The translations under genes were made by a program, and so were the position numbers. From an uncultured Pelagibacteraceae bacterium (GTDB lineage: Bacteria; Pseudomonadota; Alphaproteobacteria; Pelagibacterales; Pelagibacteraceae), in contig CACDHZ010000010.1 of NCBI GenBank assembly GCA_902552705.1, positions 1 through 35,270 on the forward strand: a stretch of 35,270 bases of DNA, in the 5' to 3' direction. The notes beneath the pieces are model-generated. The model made no database searches. It was not told the origin of the DNA and saw only the letters and a program-made list of their open reading frames with translations. Positions 1-8,648 of the stretch are shown one piece after another; positions within the stretch are counted from its first letter, which is position 1; each line of letters begins with the position of its first letter.

Positions 1-136
1 TATTAAAGGTGTTCAGTTTGAGAGATGGAATCATGTACATGGATGTAGAAAATGGTTTAATATGGTTCGTGATACATCAAATGATAAAATTAAAGCAATT
101 TATAAAATGGGTGAAAAACCACCCATAAAATCATAA
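1..136 (+). CDS. soxD: Sarcosine oxidase delta subunit, C-terminal fragment (5' end outside window)
   Basis: Codons in frame from base 2 encode about 44 residues ending in TAA at 134-136. The fragment contains an ERWxHxxGCRKWFN segment followed by RDT, which I recognise as the C-terminal signature of the small delta subunit of heterotetrameric sarcosine oxidase. In that complex the delta subunit carries a zinc site and sits against the alpha subunit. The stop abuts the soxA ATG directly (TAAATG), so the two are translated from one message. The rest of the gene, and presumably soxB, lies upstream of the window. Confidence 0.85.
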   Translation, partial: IKGVQFERWNHVHGCRKWFNMVRDTSNDKIKAIYKMGEKPPIKS

Positions 137-3100
137 ATGACTAAAAATTTAAGAGTTAAAACAAGTAAATATATTGATGAAACATATAGAATTTCATTTA
201 AGTTTAATGGTAAAAAATATTATGGTTTCAAGGGAGATACTTTAGCTTCAGCTCTTTTAGCTAATGATATACATTTGGTTGGAAGAAGTTTTAAATATCA
301 TAGACCTCGAGGAATTATGACAGCAGGTTCAGAGGAACCTAACGCTATTGTTCAACTTCATAAAAATACTGCTAGAACAGAACCAAATGTAAGAGCAACT
401 GAAATAGAAATTTACGAGGGGTTAGAAGCTTCAAGTCAAAATTGTTGGCCAAGTGTTAATTTTGACTTGGGAGGAATTAATAATTTCTTATCCCCATTTT
501 TGCCCGCTGGTTTTTATTACAAAACCTTCATGTGGCCTGCTAGTTTTTGGGAAAAGTATGAATATTTTATAAGAAAATCTGCAGGTTTAGGTAAATCCCC
601 AACAGAACCAGATCCTGACATATATGAACATAAATATATTCATTGTGATGTTTTGGTTATTGGAGGAGGTATATCGGGAATAATGGCAGCAAAAACTGCT
701 GCTAAAAATGGTTTTAATACACTTTTAGTAGATGAAAAACCAAATCTAGGAGGATCAACTATTTATCAAAACTCTGATATCTTTAAAATAAACAATCAAA
801 CTTCAGGTTCATGGTTAGAAAATGAAATCAATGAAATAAAAAAAATAGAAAATTTAGAAATTAAAACAAGAACTACTGTAGCAGCTTTTCATAACTATAA
901 TTTTTTATTAGCTCGAGAAAATCTGACTGATCATTTACCAATTGAGTTTAGAAAAGATAAAGTTAGACATAGATTGCTTAAAATAAGAGCAAAAAAAGTA
1001 ATTTCTGCTACTGGATCTATTGAAAGGCCTCTTATATTTGACAATAATGATAGGCCAGGAATTTTACTTTCATCAGCAATAAAAAAATATTCTGATTTAT
1101 ATGGCGTATCTTGTGGTAAAAAAAATATATTTTTAACTAATAACGATACAGCATATGAGACAGCGATTAGTTTAATTCAAAAGGGAATTAATGTTGAAGC
1201 AATAATAGATAATAGAGAGATTGTGGACTCAAAATTATTTTATGAATTAGAAAAAAATAATGTTAAAATTTATAAAGGATTTACTGTAACTGATACAGAG
1301 GGCTTTAAAAGAATAAATAAAGTCTCTATTATGCAACTTTCTAAAGATGGTCAAAAAGTTATTGGCTCTAAAATAAAAATTTCATGTGACTGTTTAGGTG
1401 TATCTGGAGGTTGGACCCCATCAGTGCACTTGTTTACCCAATCAGGTGGAAAATTAAAATTTAGAGAGGAAGATCAAGTATTTATTCCTAATAGCTATCC
1501 TTCTGAACAAATCAATATAGGCTCATGTAACGGTGATTTTACTTTAAATGAAATTTTTTTAAATATAACAAAATCTTTAAAAAAATTTTTAAATATAAAG
1601 AATATAGAATATGAAAATTTTGAAATTTCATCAAAGATAAGCAAATCAAAAAGAAATATTTGGCTTCTTCCCTCAGATAAAATTTTTGGGAAAACAAAAC
1701 CATTTATTGACTATCAAAATGATGCCACAGCAAAAGATATTAAATTAGCTTTAAGAGAAGGCTTTCGATCTATTGAGCACGTAAAAAGATATACAACAAC
1801 TGGTATGGGTACCGATCAAGGTAAATTAGGAAATATGCATGCTCTAGGAATTATCTCTGAAACTGCTGGTGCAAAAATGGGTGAACTCGGAACAACTACT
1901 TTTAGACCACCCTATACTCCACTTACTTTTGGAACATTAGTTGGTAGAAATGTTGGTGAATATTTTGACGTATTTAGAAGAACTCCTATACATGAATGGC
2001 ATATTGCTAATAAAGCTGAATTTGAAAATGTTGGTCAATGGAAGAGAGCTTGGTATTATCCAAAAGATAATGAGGACATGCATCAAGCTGTTCAGAGGGA
2101 AAGTAGAGCAGCAAGAGATAGTGCTGGTATTTTAGATGCTTCTACTCTTGGTAAAATTGACATTCAGGGTACTGATGCATCCGAATTTTTAAATCGTGTT
2201 TATACTAATGCGTGGTCAAAACTTAGTATTGGGAAATGTCGCTATGGACTAATGCTTAATGAAGATGGAATGGTTTATGATGATGGGGTTACCACTCGAT
2301 TAGGTGAAAATCATTACATTATGACAACAACTACTGGTGGTGCTGCCAATGTAATGGGAAAATTAGAAGATTATTTACAAACTGAATGGCCAGAATTAGA
2401 TGTTTATTTAACATCTGTTACAGATCATTATGCAACAGTAAGTGTTTGTGGACCAAACAGTAAAAAAATTGTGTCTACTGTTATTCCTGATTTAGATTTT
2501 TCTGATAAAAATTTTCCACATATGTCTTTTAAGAACACTAAAATAGGTCATATAAATTGTAGAGTAATGAGAATTAGTTTTACCGGAGAACATAGTTATG
2601 AAATTAATGTTCAGTCTAATTATGGTAAGTCAATTTGGGAAAAATGTATGGAAGCAGGTAAAGATTTTAATATTACACCTTATGGAACTGAAACTATGCA
2701 CCTACTTAGAGCTGAAAAAGGTTTTATAATTGTTGGTCAGGATACAGATGCAACGATGACACCGATCGATTTACAAATGGATTGGATAGTAAGTAAAAAA
2801 AAATATGATTTTATTGGAAAAAGATCTTTATATAGATCAGATACGATTAGAGAGGATAGAAAACAATTAGTTGGTTTATTAACAGAGAATCCTCAAGAAA
2901 TATTAGAGGAAGGTGCTCAAATAATTGCAGATATTAAAAAAAAACCTATAGAAATGTTAGGCCATGTAACATCAAGTTATTATAGTCCTAACCTAAAAAA
3001 ATCTATTGCATTAGGAGTTGTTAGAGGTGGAAAAAACATGATAGGTCAAAAACTTATAATACCAATGGAAAATAAATTTATTAATGTAACAGTGGCTGAT

Positions 3101-3142
3101 CCAGTCTTTTTAGATAAGGAGAATAAAAGATTAAATGCTTAA
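137..3142 (+). CDS. soxA: Sarcosine oxidase alpha subunit
   Basis: The 1001-residue product has the length and domain order of heterotetrameric sarcosine oxidase alpha subunits. An N-terminal ferredoxin-like domain without cluster cysteines (about residues 20-80, with the FKYHRPRG motif) is followed by a Rossmann dinucleotide-binding domain whose GGGISG lies at residues 176-181. The C-terminal 370 residues are a GcvT-like folate-binding domain. The complex oxidises sarcosine to glycine, passes the one-carbon unit to tetrahydrofolate and releases hydrogen peroxide, in the cytoplasm. The gene is sandwiched without a gap between soxD and soxG. In SAR11 bacteria, which are known to need reduced glycine or serine sources, this route would supply glycine from glycine-betaine-derived compounds; that role is inference here. 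Confidence 0.95.
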   Translation: MTKNLRVKTSKYIDETYRISFKFNGKKYYGFKGDTLASALLANDIHLVGRSFKYHRPRGIMTAGSEEPNAIVQLHKNTARTEPNVRATEIEIYEGLEASSQNCWPSVNFDLGGINNFLSPFLPAGFYYKTFMWPASFWEKYEYFIRKSAGLGKSPTEPDPDIYEHKYIHCDVLVIGGGISGIMAAKTAAKNGFNTLLVDEKPNLGGSTIYQNSDIFKINNQTSGSWLENEINEIKKIENLEIKTRTTVAAFHNYNFLLARENLTDHLPIEFRKDKVRHRLLKIRAKKVISATGSIERPLIFDNNDRPGILLSSAIKKYSDLYGVSCGKKNIFLTNNDTAYETAISLIQKGINVEAIIDNREIVDSKLFYELEKNNVKIYKGFTVTDTEGFKRINKVSIMQLSKDGQKVIGSKIKISCDCLGVSGGWTPSVHLFTQSGGKLKFREEDQVFIPNSYPSEQINIGSCNGDFTLNEIFLNITKSLKKFLNIKNIEYENFEISSKISKSKRNIWLLPSDKIFGKTKPFIDYQNDATAKDIKLALREGFRSIEHVKRYTTTGMGTDQGKLGNMHALGIISETAGAKMGELGTTTFRPPYTPLTFGTLVGRNVGEYFDVFRRTPIHEWHIANKAEFENVGQWKRAWYYPKDNEDMHQAVQRESRAARDSAGILDASTLGKIDIQGTDASEFLNRVYTNAWSKLSIGKCRYGLMLNEDGMVYDDGVTTRLGENHYIMTTTTGGAANVMGKLEDYLQTEWPELDVYLTSVTDHYATVSVCGPNSKKIVSTVIPDLDFSDKNFPHMSFKNTKIGHINCRVMRISFTGEHSYEINVQSNYGKSIWEKCMEAGKDFNITPYGTETMHLLRAEKGFIIVGQDTDATMTPIDLQMDWIVSKKKYDFIGKRSLYRSDTIREDRKQLVGLLTENPQEILEEGAQIIADIKKKPIEMLGHVTSSYYSPNLKKSIALGVVRGGKNMIGQKLIIPMENKFINVTVADPVFLDKENKRLNA

Positions 3143-3698
3143 CTATACTCAAGCACTAAATGAAGACAAATTATATCAAGATCTTCAGATGAGAGAAATA
3201 AGCCCTATAATGAAATTAATTATAAGAGGAAAAAAAAGAGAATTTATTTCAGCTGTGGGTAAATCTTTAAATATGCTTTTACCAACTGAGGCTAATACTT
3301 CGTCACAAAGTGAAGAATTGACTTCTTTGTGGTTGAGTCCTGATGAGTGGATGATTTATTCTAATAAAACTATGGATGAAAATTCCAATGAATATCAAAT
3401 AGAAAAATTATTAAACAAGAATATTTCAAATCTCAATTTAGGTGCCGTAACAGACGTAACTGATCAATTTGTATTAATAAATCTTAAAGGAAACAAGATT
3501 TATGATTTATTTCAAACAGGATCTCCCTATAACTTTAATAATTTTAGAAATAAAAAAGGCTCTGTTACACAAACGATTCTTGCTAAAATTGATGTGATTA
3601 TTCAAAATCAAAATAGAAATGAAGTAAATCTCTTTGTTAGACGCTCATTTTCACAACATTTATTCTCATGGATGAATGATAGTGCGTCAAGATTATAG
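3135..3698 (+). CDS. soxG: Sarcosine oxidase gamma subunit
   Basis: A 187-residue protein of the SoxG family, the subunit that packs on the alpha subunit and itself resembles a GcvT-like fold. Visible family features include the LWLSPDEWMI segment (about residues 65-75), the AVTDVTDQF segment near residue 105 and a C-terminal VRRSFSQHL stretch. The start overlaps the soxA stop by eight bases (ATGCTTAA), an arrangement that favours translational coupling and equal subunit dosage. It is the last gene of the sox operon. A 35-base gap with no obvious terminator hairpin separates it from the next gene. Confidence 0.9.
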   Translation: MLNYTQALNEDKLYQDLQMREISPIMKLIIRGKKREFISAVGKSLNMLLPTEANTSSQSEELTSLWLSPDEWMIYSNKTMDENSNEYQIEKLLNKNISNLNLGAVTDVTDQFVLINLKGNKIYDLFQTGSPYNFNNFRNKKGSVTQTILAKIDVIIQNQNRNEVNLFVRRSFSQHLFSWMNDSASRL

Positions 3699-3733
3699 TC
3701 ACATTTAGATTTTAAATAAGTTATTAAGTAAGA

Positions 3734-4501
3734 ATGAAAAAAATATTTCTTATAGCATTATTTGCTTTTTTACCTTTTTCCTCAAATGCAGACTCAAATC
3801 TAGATAAGATTTTATCATCAGGCGTACTCAAAGTTGGTACAACTGGAGATTGGGACCCAATGACTGTTAAAGATCCTGCTACTAATAAATACAAAGGATT
3901 CGATATTGATGTTATGAATGAATTGGCAAAAGATATGGGTGTTAAAATTGAATTTGTACCTGCAGAATGGAAAACAATTGTCTCAGGTATCACATCTGAA
4001 AGATATGATATTTCAACAAGTGTAACAAAAACCCCTAAAAGAGCTGAGGTTGCTGGATTTACTGATGCTTATTACAAATATGGAACGGTTCCTTTAGTTT
4101 TAAAAAAGAATTTAAAAAAATTTCCAACTTGGGACTCACTAAATAATTCAAATGTAACAATTGCTACCACTCTTGGTACTTCGCAAGAAGAAAAAGCAAA
4201 AGAATTTTTCCCAAAATCTAAATTAAATTCAGTTGAAGCTCCTGCAAGAGACTTTCAAGAAGTTTTAGCTGGAAGAGCTGATGGAAATATTACTAGCTCT
4301 ACAGAAGCCAATAAACTAGTAATCAAATATCCACAACTAGCAATAGTTCCTGATGGGGAAAAAAACCCAGCCTTTTTAGCAATGATGGTTCCAAAAGGTG
4401 ATGATAAATGGAATAGTTATGTTAATGATTGGATAAAAAAGAAAAAATCATCTGGATTTTTTGCTAAGTTACTAGCTAAATATAATCTAAAGAGCTTATA
4501 A
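3734..4501 (+). CDS. Secreted solute-binding protein of the PheC (cyclohexadienyl dehydratase)-like group
   Basis: The 255-residue product starts with a short Sec signal peptide (about residues 1-19, hydrophobic core followed by SSNAD), so it should act in the periplasm. The rest is a type II periplasmic binding fold of the polar amino-acid family: TTGDWDP near residues 36-42, GFDIDV at 55-60, and an Arg (R103) in the segment that usually binds the ligand carboxylate. Several stretches resemble PheC of Pseudomonas more than ordinary amino-acid binding proteins. Glu191 (in STEANK) aligns by eye with the catalytic glutamate of PheC. It could therefore be a binding protein for the permease just downstream, or a periplasmic arogenate/prephenate dehydratase. 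The neighbouring permease favours transport and the residue pattern favours an enzyme ancestry. Confidence 0.75.
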   Translation: MKKIFLIALFAFLPFSSNADSNLDKILSSGVLKVGTTGDWDPMTVKDPATNKYKGFDIDVMNELAKDMGVKIEFVPAEWKTIVSGITSERYDISTSVTKTPKRAEVAGFTDAYYKYGTVPLVLKKNLKKFPTWDSLNNSNVTIATTLGTSQEEKAKEFFPKSKLNSVEAPARDFQEVLAGRADGNITSSTEANKLVIKYPQLAIVPDGEKNPAFLAMMVPKGDDKWNSYVNDWIKKKKSSGFFAKLLAKYNLKSL

Positions 4502-4541
4502 TCAATTAGTAATTAATTTTTAATTCATTATAACTTTAAGA

Positions 4542-5273
4542 GTGAGAAATTTATTTTTTTTACTTTTAGTTTTGCCTTTAACTTCATGCGGGAAGAGTGA
4601 ATTAAATTGGTTAATCTTATCTCCAAATAATATAGAGGGACTAACCAATCTTAAATTTTTATTAAGTGGTTTAACTACAACTATCTTTATCTCAATTGTT
4701 TCAATAATTATCTCTATTTTTCTAGGACTTGTTGTTGCAATACCATCTTTAGCTAAAAATAAATTTCTAACATATCTGAATATAGGGTATGTGGAAATTG
4801 TAAGAGCAATCCCATTATTGGTTTTAATTTTATGGATTTATTATGGTTTACCTATAATGACAGGTATAAGCTTTAGCCCATTTGTATCTGGTATCATCGC
4901 ATTATCTATTAGTGAGAGCGCTTTTCAAGCTGAAATTTTTAGAGCAGGTATAAACTCAATTAAAAAATCTCAATGGGAAGCAGGAAGTTCATTAGGGCTA
5001 AATTTTTTTAGAAAATTAAAGTTAGTTATTCTCCCGCAAGCTATTAAAAATATTTTACCAGCTATTGGAAATCAATTTGTTTATGTTTTAAAGATGTCAT
5101 CATTGGTATCAATAATAGGTATTGGAGACTTAACAAGAAAAGCTAACGAACTTGTTGTTACAACTTATCGACCTTTGGAAATATATACATTTTTAATTTT
5201 AGAGTATTTGATTTTAATATTAATTGTTTCTTATTTGGTAAGGAAATTAGAAAAAAAATTACAAAAAGACTAA
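4542..5273 (+). CDS. ABC transporter permease, polar amino-acid type, with lipobox-like N-terminus
   Basis: The 243-residue protein has the hydrophobic segments and coupling motif of HisM/GlnP-type permeases. The EAA loop lies at about residues 145-168 (WEAGSSLGL ... ILPQAI), where an ATPase would dock. It would form the inner-membrane channel for the binding protein encoded 40 bases upstream. No ATPase gene is adjacent, so it must borrow one encoded elsewhere or the system is incomplete. The start is GTG; no ATG or TTG lies between it and the upstream in-frame stop at 4521. The first 16 residues read as a lipoprotein signal (hydrophobic run, then LTSC with Cys16), which is unusual for a permease. 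The stop overlaps the convergent nuclease gene by four bases. Confidence 0.85.
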   Translation: MRNLFFLLLVLPLTSCGKSELNWLILSPNNIEGLTNLKFLLSGLTTTIFISIVSIIISIFLGLVVAIPSLAKNKFLTYLNIGYVEIVRAIPLLVLILWIYYGLPIMTGISFSPFVSGIIALSISESAFQAEIFRAGINSIKKSQWEAGSSLGLNFFRKLKLVILPQAIKNILPAIGNQFVYVLKMSSLVSIIGIGDLTRKANELVVTTYRPLEIYTFLILEYLILILIVSYLVRKLEKKLQKD

Positions 5274-5749
5274 TTTTTTTTTCTCCAATCCCAAGGATAT
5301 TCAAAGCTCATGGACCACATTCCTAAATTATTAGATTTTGCAAAATCTTCATCAGCAATAAATTTATTAGAATACTTTCTATATGCAAAAGCATATCCAT
5401 TTTTCACTAAGTAACTTGATAAGCTAAGATTATTTACAAAACATTCAGCTAATGTTCTTTTGTATTGATCTTTGCCTTCTCTGATACAGTTTATTTCATT
5501 ATTTTCAATTATCTTAGCTAGGAATTCTTTTGCTTGAATGCCACATTTAATGACCTCATTATTTTTTTTGCAAGTTTGATTAATCTCAGGAGTATCAATA
5601 CCACTAAAGCGAATTTTTTCACCGTTTAAATGAATAGTGTCACCATCAATAATTTTTATTTCTTTTGATTTAACATCAAAATAAGTAAGAAAAAAAAATA
5701 TTAGGCAGATACTAATAGCTAAAAATAAGTTTGTTTTGTTTAAATACAT
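5270..5749 (-). CDS. Thermonuclease-family (SNase-like) secreted or membrane-anchored nuclease
   Basis: The 159-residue product has an N-terminal hydrophobic segment (about residues 8-23) that is either an uncleaved anchor or a signal peptide, followed by a staphylococcal-nuclease fold. The active-site set of that family is present: Asp37 in DGDT, Arg47, Asp52 and Glu55 in the DTPE motif, and Arg98. A phosphodiesterase acting on DNA or RNA outside the cytoplasm is therefore likely, perhaps for nucleic-acid scavenging (inference). Its start lies 38 bases inside the upstream MATE gene and I see no later start that keeps the hydrophobic segment. It ends tail-to-tail with the permease, overlapping by four bases. 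Confidence 0.85.
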   Translation of the reverse strand: MYLNKTNLFLAISICLIFFFLTYFDVKSKEIKIIDGDTIHLNGEKIRFSGIDTPEINQTCKKNNEVIKCGIQAKEFLAKIIENNEINCIREGKDQYKRTLAECFVNNLSLSSYLVKNGYAFAYRKYSNKFIADEDFAKSNNLGMWSMSFEYPWDWRKKN

Positions 5750-7079
5750 TATTTAGAAAATAACCAATAAATATTAAAACAGCAATTCCCATTATCCAAT
5801 TTGTAGCCATAATTGTATAAAAAATATCCTCATAATCACCACCCCTAATATTAATTACATACCATAAGCTTAAAAAAGGAAATGCTGTTAACCTTAAGAT
5901 GCTTAAATAAAGACTATAAAGAGGTTTTTTAACAGCTTGAAATACCGCTGTGGTAATAAAGAACACTGGATAAATTGGTCCAATTAATGCTGCGATTTTT
6001 AAATAAATAACTCCACTCATAACTGCTTCTTGGTTATCAGTAAATAAAGAAACAAAAAATTCAGCACCAAAAAAAATTATTATTCCAGCAATTGCCATGA
6101 ATGAAGAGCCGAATAATAGAGCCTTAGTATATAGTTCTCTTATTCTATCATAAGCTTTAGCACCAAAATTTTGTCCACCAATTGAAAGAACTGCTGTATT
6201 TAATCCAATAACTGGTAGTAAAAAAACTTGCTCGACTCTTAATGCTGCCCCATAACCAGCTGTAGCGAGTTCACCAAACTGCCCAATAAAATATAAGATA
6301 TTGAATATACCTACTCCAATAAATAACATACTGAACATAATAGGAACCGCTTGTGTCGTTAACGGTTTTAAATATTCAAACTTGGGGATGAAGCATTGTA
6401 ATTTTAAATACTCTCTAATTTTGCAATCATTAACTTTGTAAGCTAGGTAAATTGTTCCAATTAATTGTGAAATTACTGTAGCTATCGCTAATCCAGCAAT
6501 ACCAAATCCAGGAATAAAACCATATCCCCATATAAAAAGTGGATTTAAAAAAATATTTAGAAAAAAACTAAAGATTAAAACATTTCTATAACTTTTTGTG
6601 TCACCTTGAGCATTTAGGGTTCCATTTAATGAAATTTGTATCAATACAATAAAAGTTCCATAAAAAATAATATCTAAATACTCTCTAGTTAAAACTATAC
6701 CTGCAGCATCAGATCCCATAATACCCAGTAGATAATTTGATGAGCTCAAACCAAATAAAGTTACAAATATTGATATTACTAAAGCAAAAATTAAAGATTG
6801 AGCAATATACATGGAAGCAACTCTTACTTTTTTTTCACCTATAGAATTACCAATTAAAGCATTTGTTGCAGCACCTAGACCAACACCAACAGCAATAATA
6901 GTAAAATAAATGGGGAATGATTTTGCTATAGCACCTATAGCCTCTGCAGAAATTCTACCTGCAAACCAAGTATCAACTAAATTATAAAAAGTCTGAAATA
7001 AAGATCCTGTACTTGCAGGTATTGTAACTTTTCTTAGTAACATCCATATAGGATCCTTAGTTAACTTAATTGACTTCAT
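5712..7079 (-). CDS. MATE family efflux transporter
   Basis: A 455-residue, strongly hydrophobic protein with the usual two-fold MatE repeat and enough membrane segments for about 12 helices. The N-terminal IPASTGSLFQTFYNLVDTWFAGR-like segment (cut here to its key features: a Pro early in helix 1, then NLVDTW and GR) is typical of the family. Such carriers export organic cations or drugs using a Na+ or H+ gradient across the inner membrane. The substrate cannot be told from sequence. It follows trhO by nine bases and its 3' end overlaps the nuclease start by 38 bases, so it belongs to the long minus-strand unit beginning at gatC. Confidence 0.9.
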   Translation of the reverse strand: MKSIKLTKDPIWMLLRKVTIPASTGSLFQTFYNLVDTWFAGRISAEAIGAIAKSFPIYFTIIAVGVGLGAATNALIGNSIGEKKVRVASMYIAQSLIFALVISIFVTLFGLSSSNYLLGIMGSDAAGIVLTREYLDIIFYGTFIVLIQISLNGTLNAQGDTKSYRNVLIFSFFLNIFLNPLFIWGYGFIPGFGIAGLAIATVISQLIGTIYLAYKVNDCKIREYLKLQCFIPKFEYLKPLTTQAVPIMFSMLFIGVGIFNILYFIGQFGELATAGYGAALRVEQVFLLPVIGLNTAVLSIGGQNFGAKAYDRIRELYTKALLFGSSFMAIAGIIIFFGAEFFVSLFTDNQEAVMSGVIYLKIAALIGPIYPVFFITTAVFQAVKKPLYSLYLSILRLTAFPFLSLWYVINIRGGDYEDIFYTIMATNWIMGIAVLIFIGYFLNNVFKQNKLIFSY

Positions 7080-7088
7080 TAAAATTTC

Positions 7089-7997
7089 CTATTTATATTC
7101 TTTTTGAAAAATATATTTTTTTCCAGATTGTTTAGCTTTATATATCTGACTTTGTCTCATTCTAAAACGTGATTTTTGAGTTTCTGTTAATTTGTCATAA
7201 CAATTAGGGCAAGAAACACCTTCCTCGTACTTCTTCGATCTTTTATCTTTTATAGATATGGGCATTCGACATCCGCTGCACATAGAATAAGAACCTAATT
7301 TTAATCCATGTTTAAGACTAATTCTGTTATCAAAAACAAAACACTCCCCTTTCCATAAACTTTCTTTTTTCTTTATCTTTTTGAGGTAATTTAAGATACC
7401 TCCATTTAGTTGATAGATATTTTTAAATCCTTTGTTTTTCAAGTATACTGAAGTTTTTTCACAGCGTATTCCACCAGTACAAAACATTGCTACGGATTTA
7501 TTTTTATTAAGTTTATTTAGATATTTAGGAAAATCCCTAAAGTTATTAACATTTGGATTTACTGATTTTTTAAAAGTTCCAATCTTATATTCAAAAGGTT
7601 TTCTAGTATCAATTATATGAGTATTTTTATTTTTAATAAGCTTATTCCATTCTTTTGGTTCTAAATGAGCTTTCATATTTCTTTCTTTAGAATTTATAGT
7701 TAAATTCATTGGAACAATTTCTTTTTTAATCTTAACTTTAGGTTTATGAAATGGCTGGAATTTAGATTTAGATTCATTGCTACTATCAAATTGTTTAAAC
7801 GAAAATAAAGATTTTAATTTTTTTGTCGTTTTATCAATATCTTTTATTCGGCCAGAAATAGTTCCATTTAATCCTTCTTTAGCAATAATTATAGTCCCTT
7901 TTATATTGATTGAGTTTAAAAACTTTTGTAAAGAATATTTATTTTTTTTTAAAGATTTAATCTTTATAAATTTATAAAAACCTAAAACTTTAAACAT
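7089..7997 (-). CDS. trhO: tRNA uridine(34) hydroxylase, rhodanese-domain protein TrhO (YceA)
   Basis: This 302-residue protein has the TrhO/YceA layout. An N-terminal acylphosphatase-like domain carries the AKEGLNGTISG motif (residues 39-49). A rhodanese domain has its active-site Cys173 in CTGGIRCEK. A C-terminal segment has two CxxC pairs (Cys240/243 and Cys263/266) that probably bind zinc. The family performs oxygen-dependent 5-hydroxylation of uridine 34 in tRNA, the first step towards 5-methoxyuridine and related wobble modifications. The ATG shares its A with the stop of the upstream methyltransferase (TAATG), indicating coupled translation. Grouping with gatCAB gives a tRNA-centred theme, although this may simply reflect genome packing. 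Confidence 0.92.
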   Translation of the reverse strand: MFKVLGFYKFIKIKSLKKNKYSLQKFLNSINIKGTIIIAKEGLNGTISGRIKDIDKTTKKLKSLFSFKQFDSSNESKSKFQPFHKPKVKIKKEIVPMNLTINSKERNMKAHLEPKEWNKLIKNKNTHIIDTRKPFEYKIGTFKKSVNPNVNNFRDFPKYLNKLNKNKSVAMFCTGGIRCEKTSVYLKNKGFKNIYQLNGGILNYLKKIKKKESLWKGECFVFDNRISLKHGLKLGSYSMCSGCRMPISIKDKRSKKYEEGVSCPNCYDKLTETQKSRFRMRQSQIYKAKQSGKKYIFQKEYK

Positions 7998-8647
7998 TAT
8001 AAAACTCTACAAACAGTCATTCCATCACCTAATGGAATAATGATTTGCTCTACTCTTTTATCTTCAAATACAAACTTATTAAATTCTCTAATATTTATAG
8101 TAAATTTATCATTATTTTTTTCATCAGCGACTTCACCATGCCATAAAACATTATCAATAATAATTAGCCCACCTTTATTTAAAAGTTCTAAAGAATTTTC
8201 ATAATATTTCTTATAATTCATTTTATCAGCATCAATAAATACCATATCAAATTTATTATTTTTTAATTCTTTCAAACTTTCAAAAGCTGGTTTTATTATT
8301 GTTTTAATTTTATGCTCTTGATTAGCCTTTTTGAAAAAATCTAATGCTATTTTGTTTGTCTCTTCACTTTTATCAAGAGCAATTAGTTTTCCATCATCAG
8401 GTAATGCAAGTGAAATTGAGAGAGCACTAAGTCCTGTAAAAGTTCCGATTTCAAGAACATTTTTGATATTTGAAACTTTTATAATTAGATGAAGAAAATG
8501 ACATTGAGTAGGATCAATCTGCATTCTTTTGATGTCACCTAGAGTTTTATTGTAATTAATTATCTCTTTTTGAATTGGATGCAAATTTAAACCAAAATCA
8601 TTTATATAATTTTGCAACTTTTCGGTAATATTAAGGTTTGCACCCAT
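7997..8647 (-). CDS. SAM-dependent O-methyltransferase, family 3 (caffeoyl-CoA OMT/TrmR-like)
   Basis: A 216-residue class I methyltransferase. The SAM-binding motif VLEIGTFTGLS lies at residues 64-74, an acidic residue ends the next strand (LDKSEE), and the divalent-metal site of the family is visible as FIDADK (Asp139, Asp141) with a later DN pair in IIDNVLWHGEV. Family members are cation-dependent catechol-type O-methyltransferases, and the same family includes TrmR, which methylates 5-hydroxyuridine at tRNA position 34. The gene is coupled to trhO (TAATG overlap), whose product makes exactly that hydroxyuridine. A role in making mo5U34 is an attractive inference, but general small-molecule methylation cannot be excluded. 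Confidence 0.85.
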   Translation of the reverse strand: MGANLNITEKLQNYINDFGLNLHPIQKEIINYNKTLGDIKRMQIDPTQCHFLHLIIKVSNIKNVLEIGTFTGLSALSISLALPDDGKLIALDKSEETNKIALDFFKKANQEHKIKTIIKPAFESLKELKNNKFDMVFIDADKMNYKKYYENSLELLNKGGLIIIDNVLWHGEVADEKNNDKFTINIREFNKFVFEDKRVEQIIIPLGDGMTVCRVL

Positions 8648-8648
8648 T

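Noticed and set aside
1941..2135. Open frame inside soxA in another frame
   Set aside because: It lies wholly within a well-supported coding region, has no recognisable domain and looks like a by-product of AT-rich codon use.
4502..4541. Possible terminator between the binding protein and permease genes
   Set aside because: The short AT-only inverted repeats give no stable stem with G-C pairs, and both genes belong to one likely transport unit.
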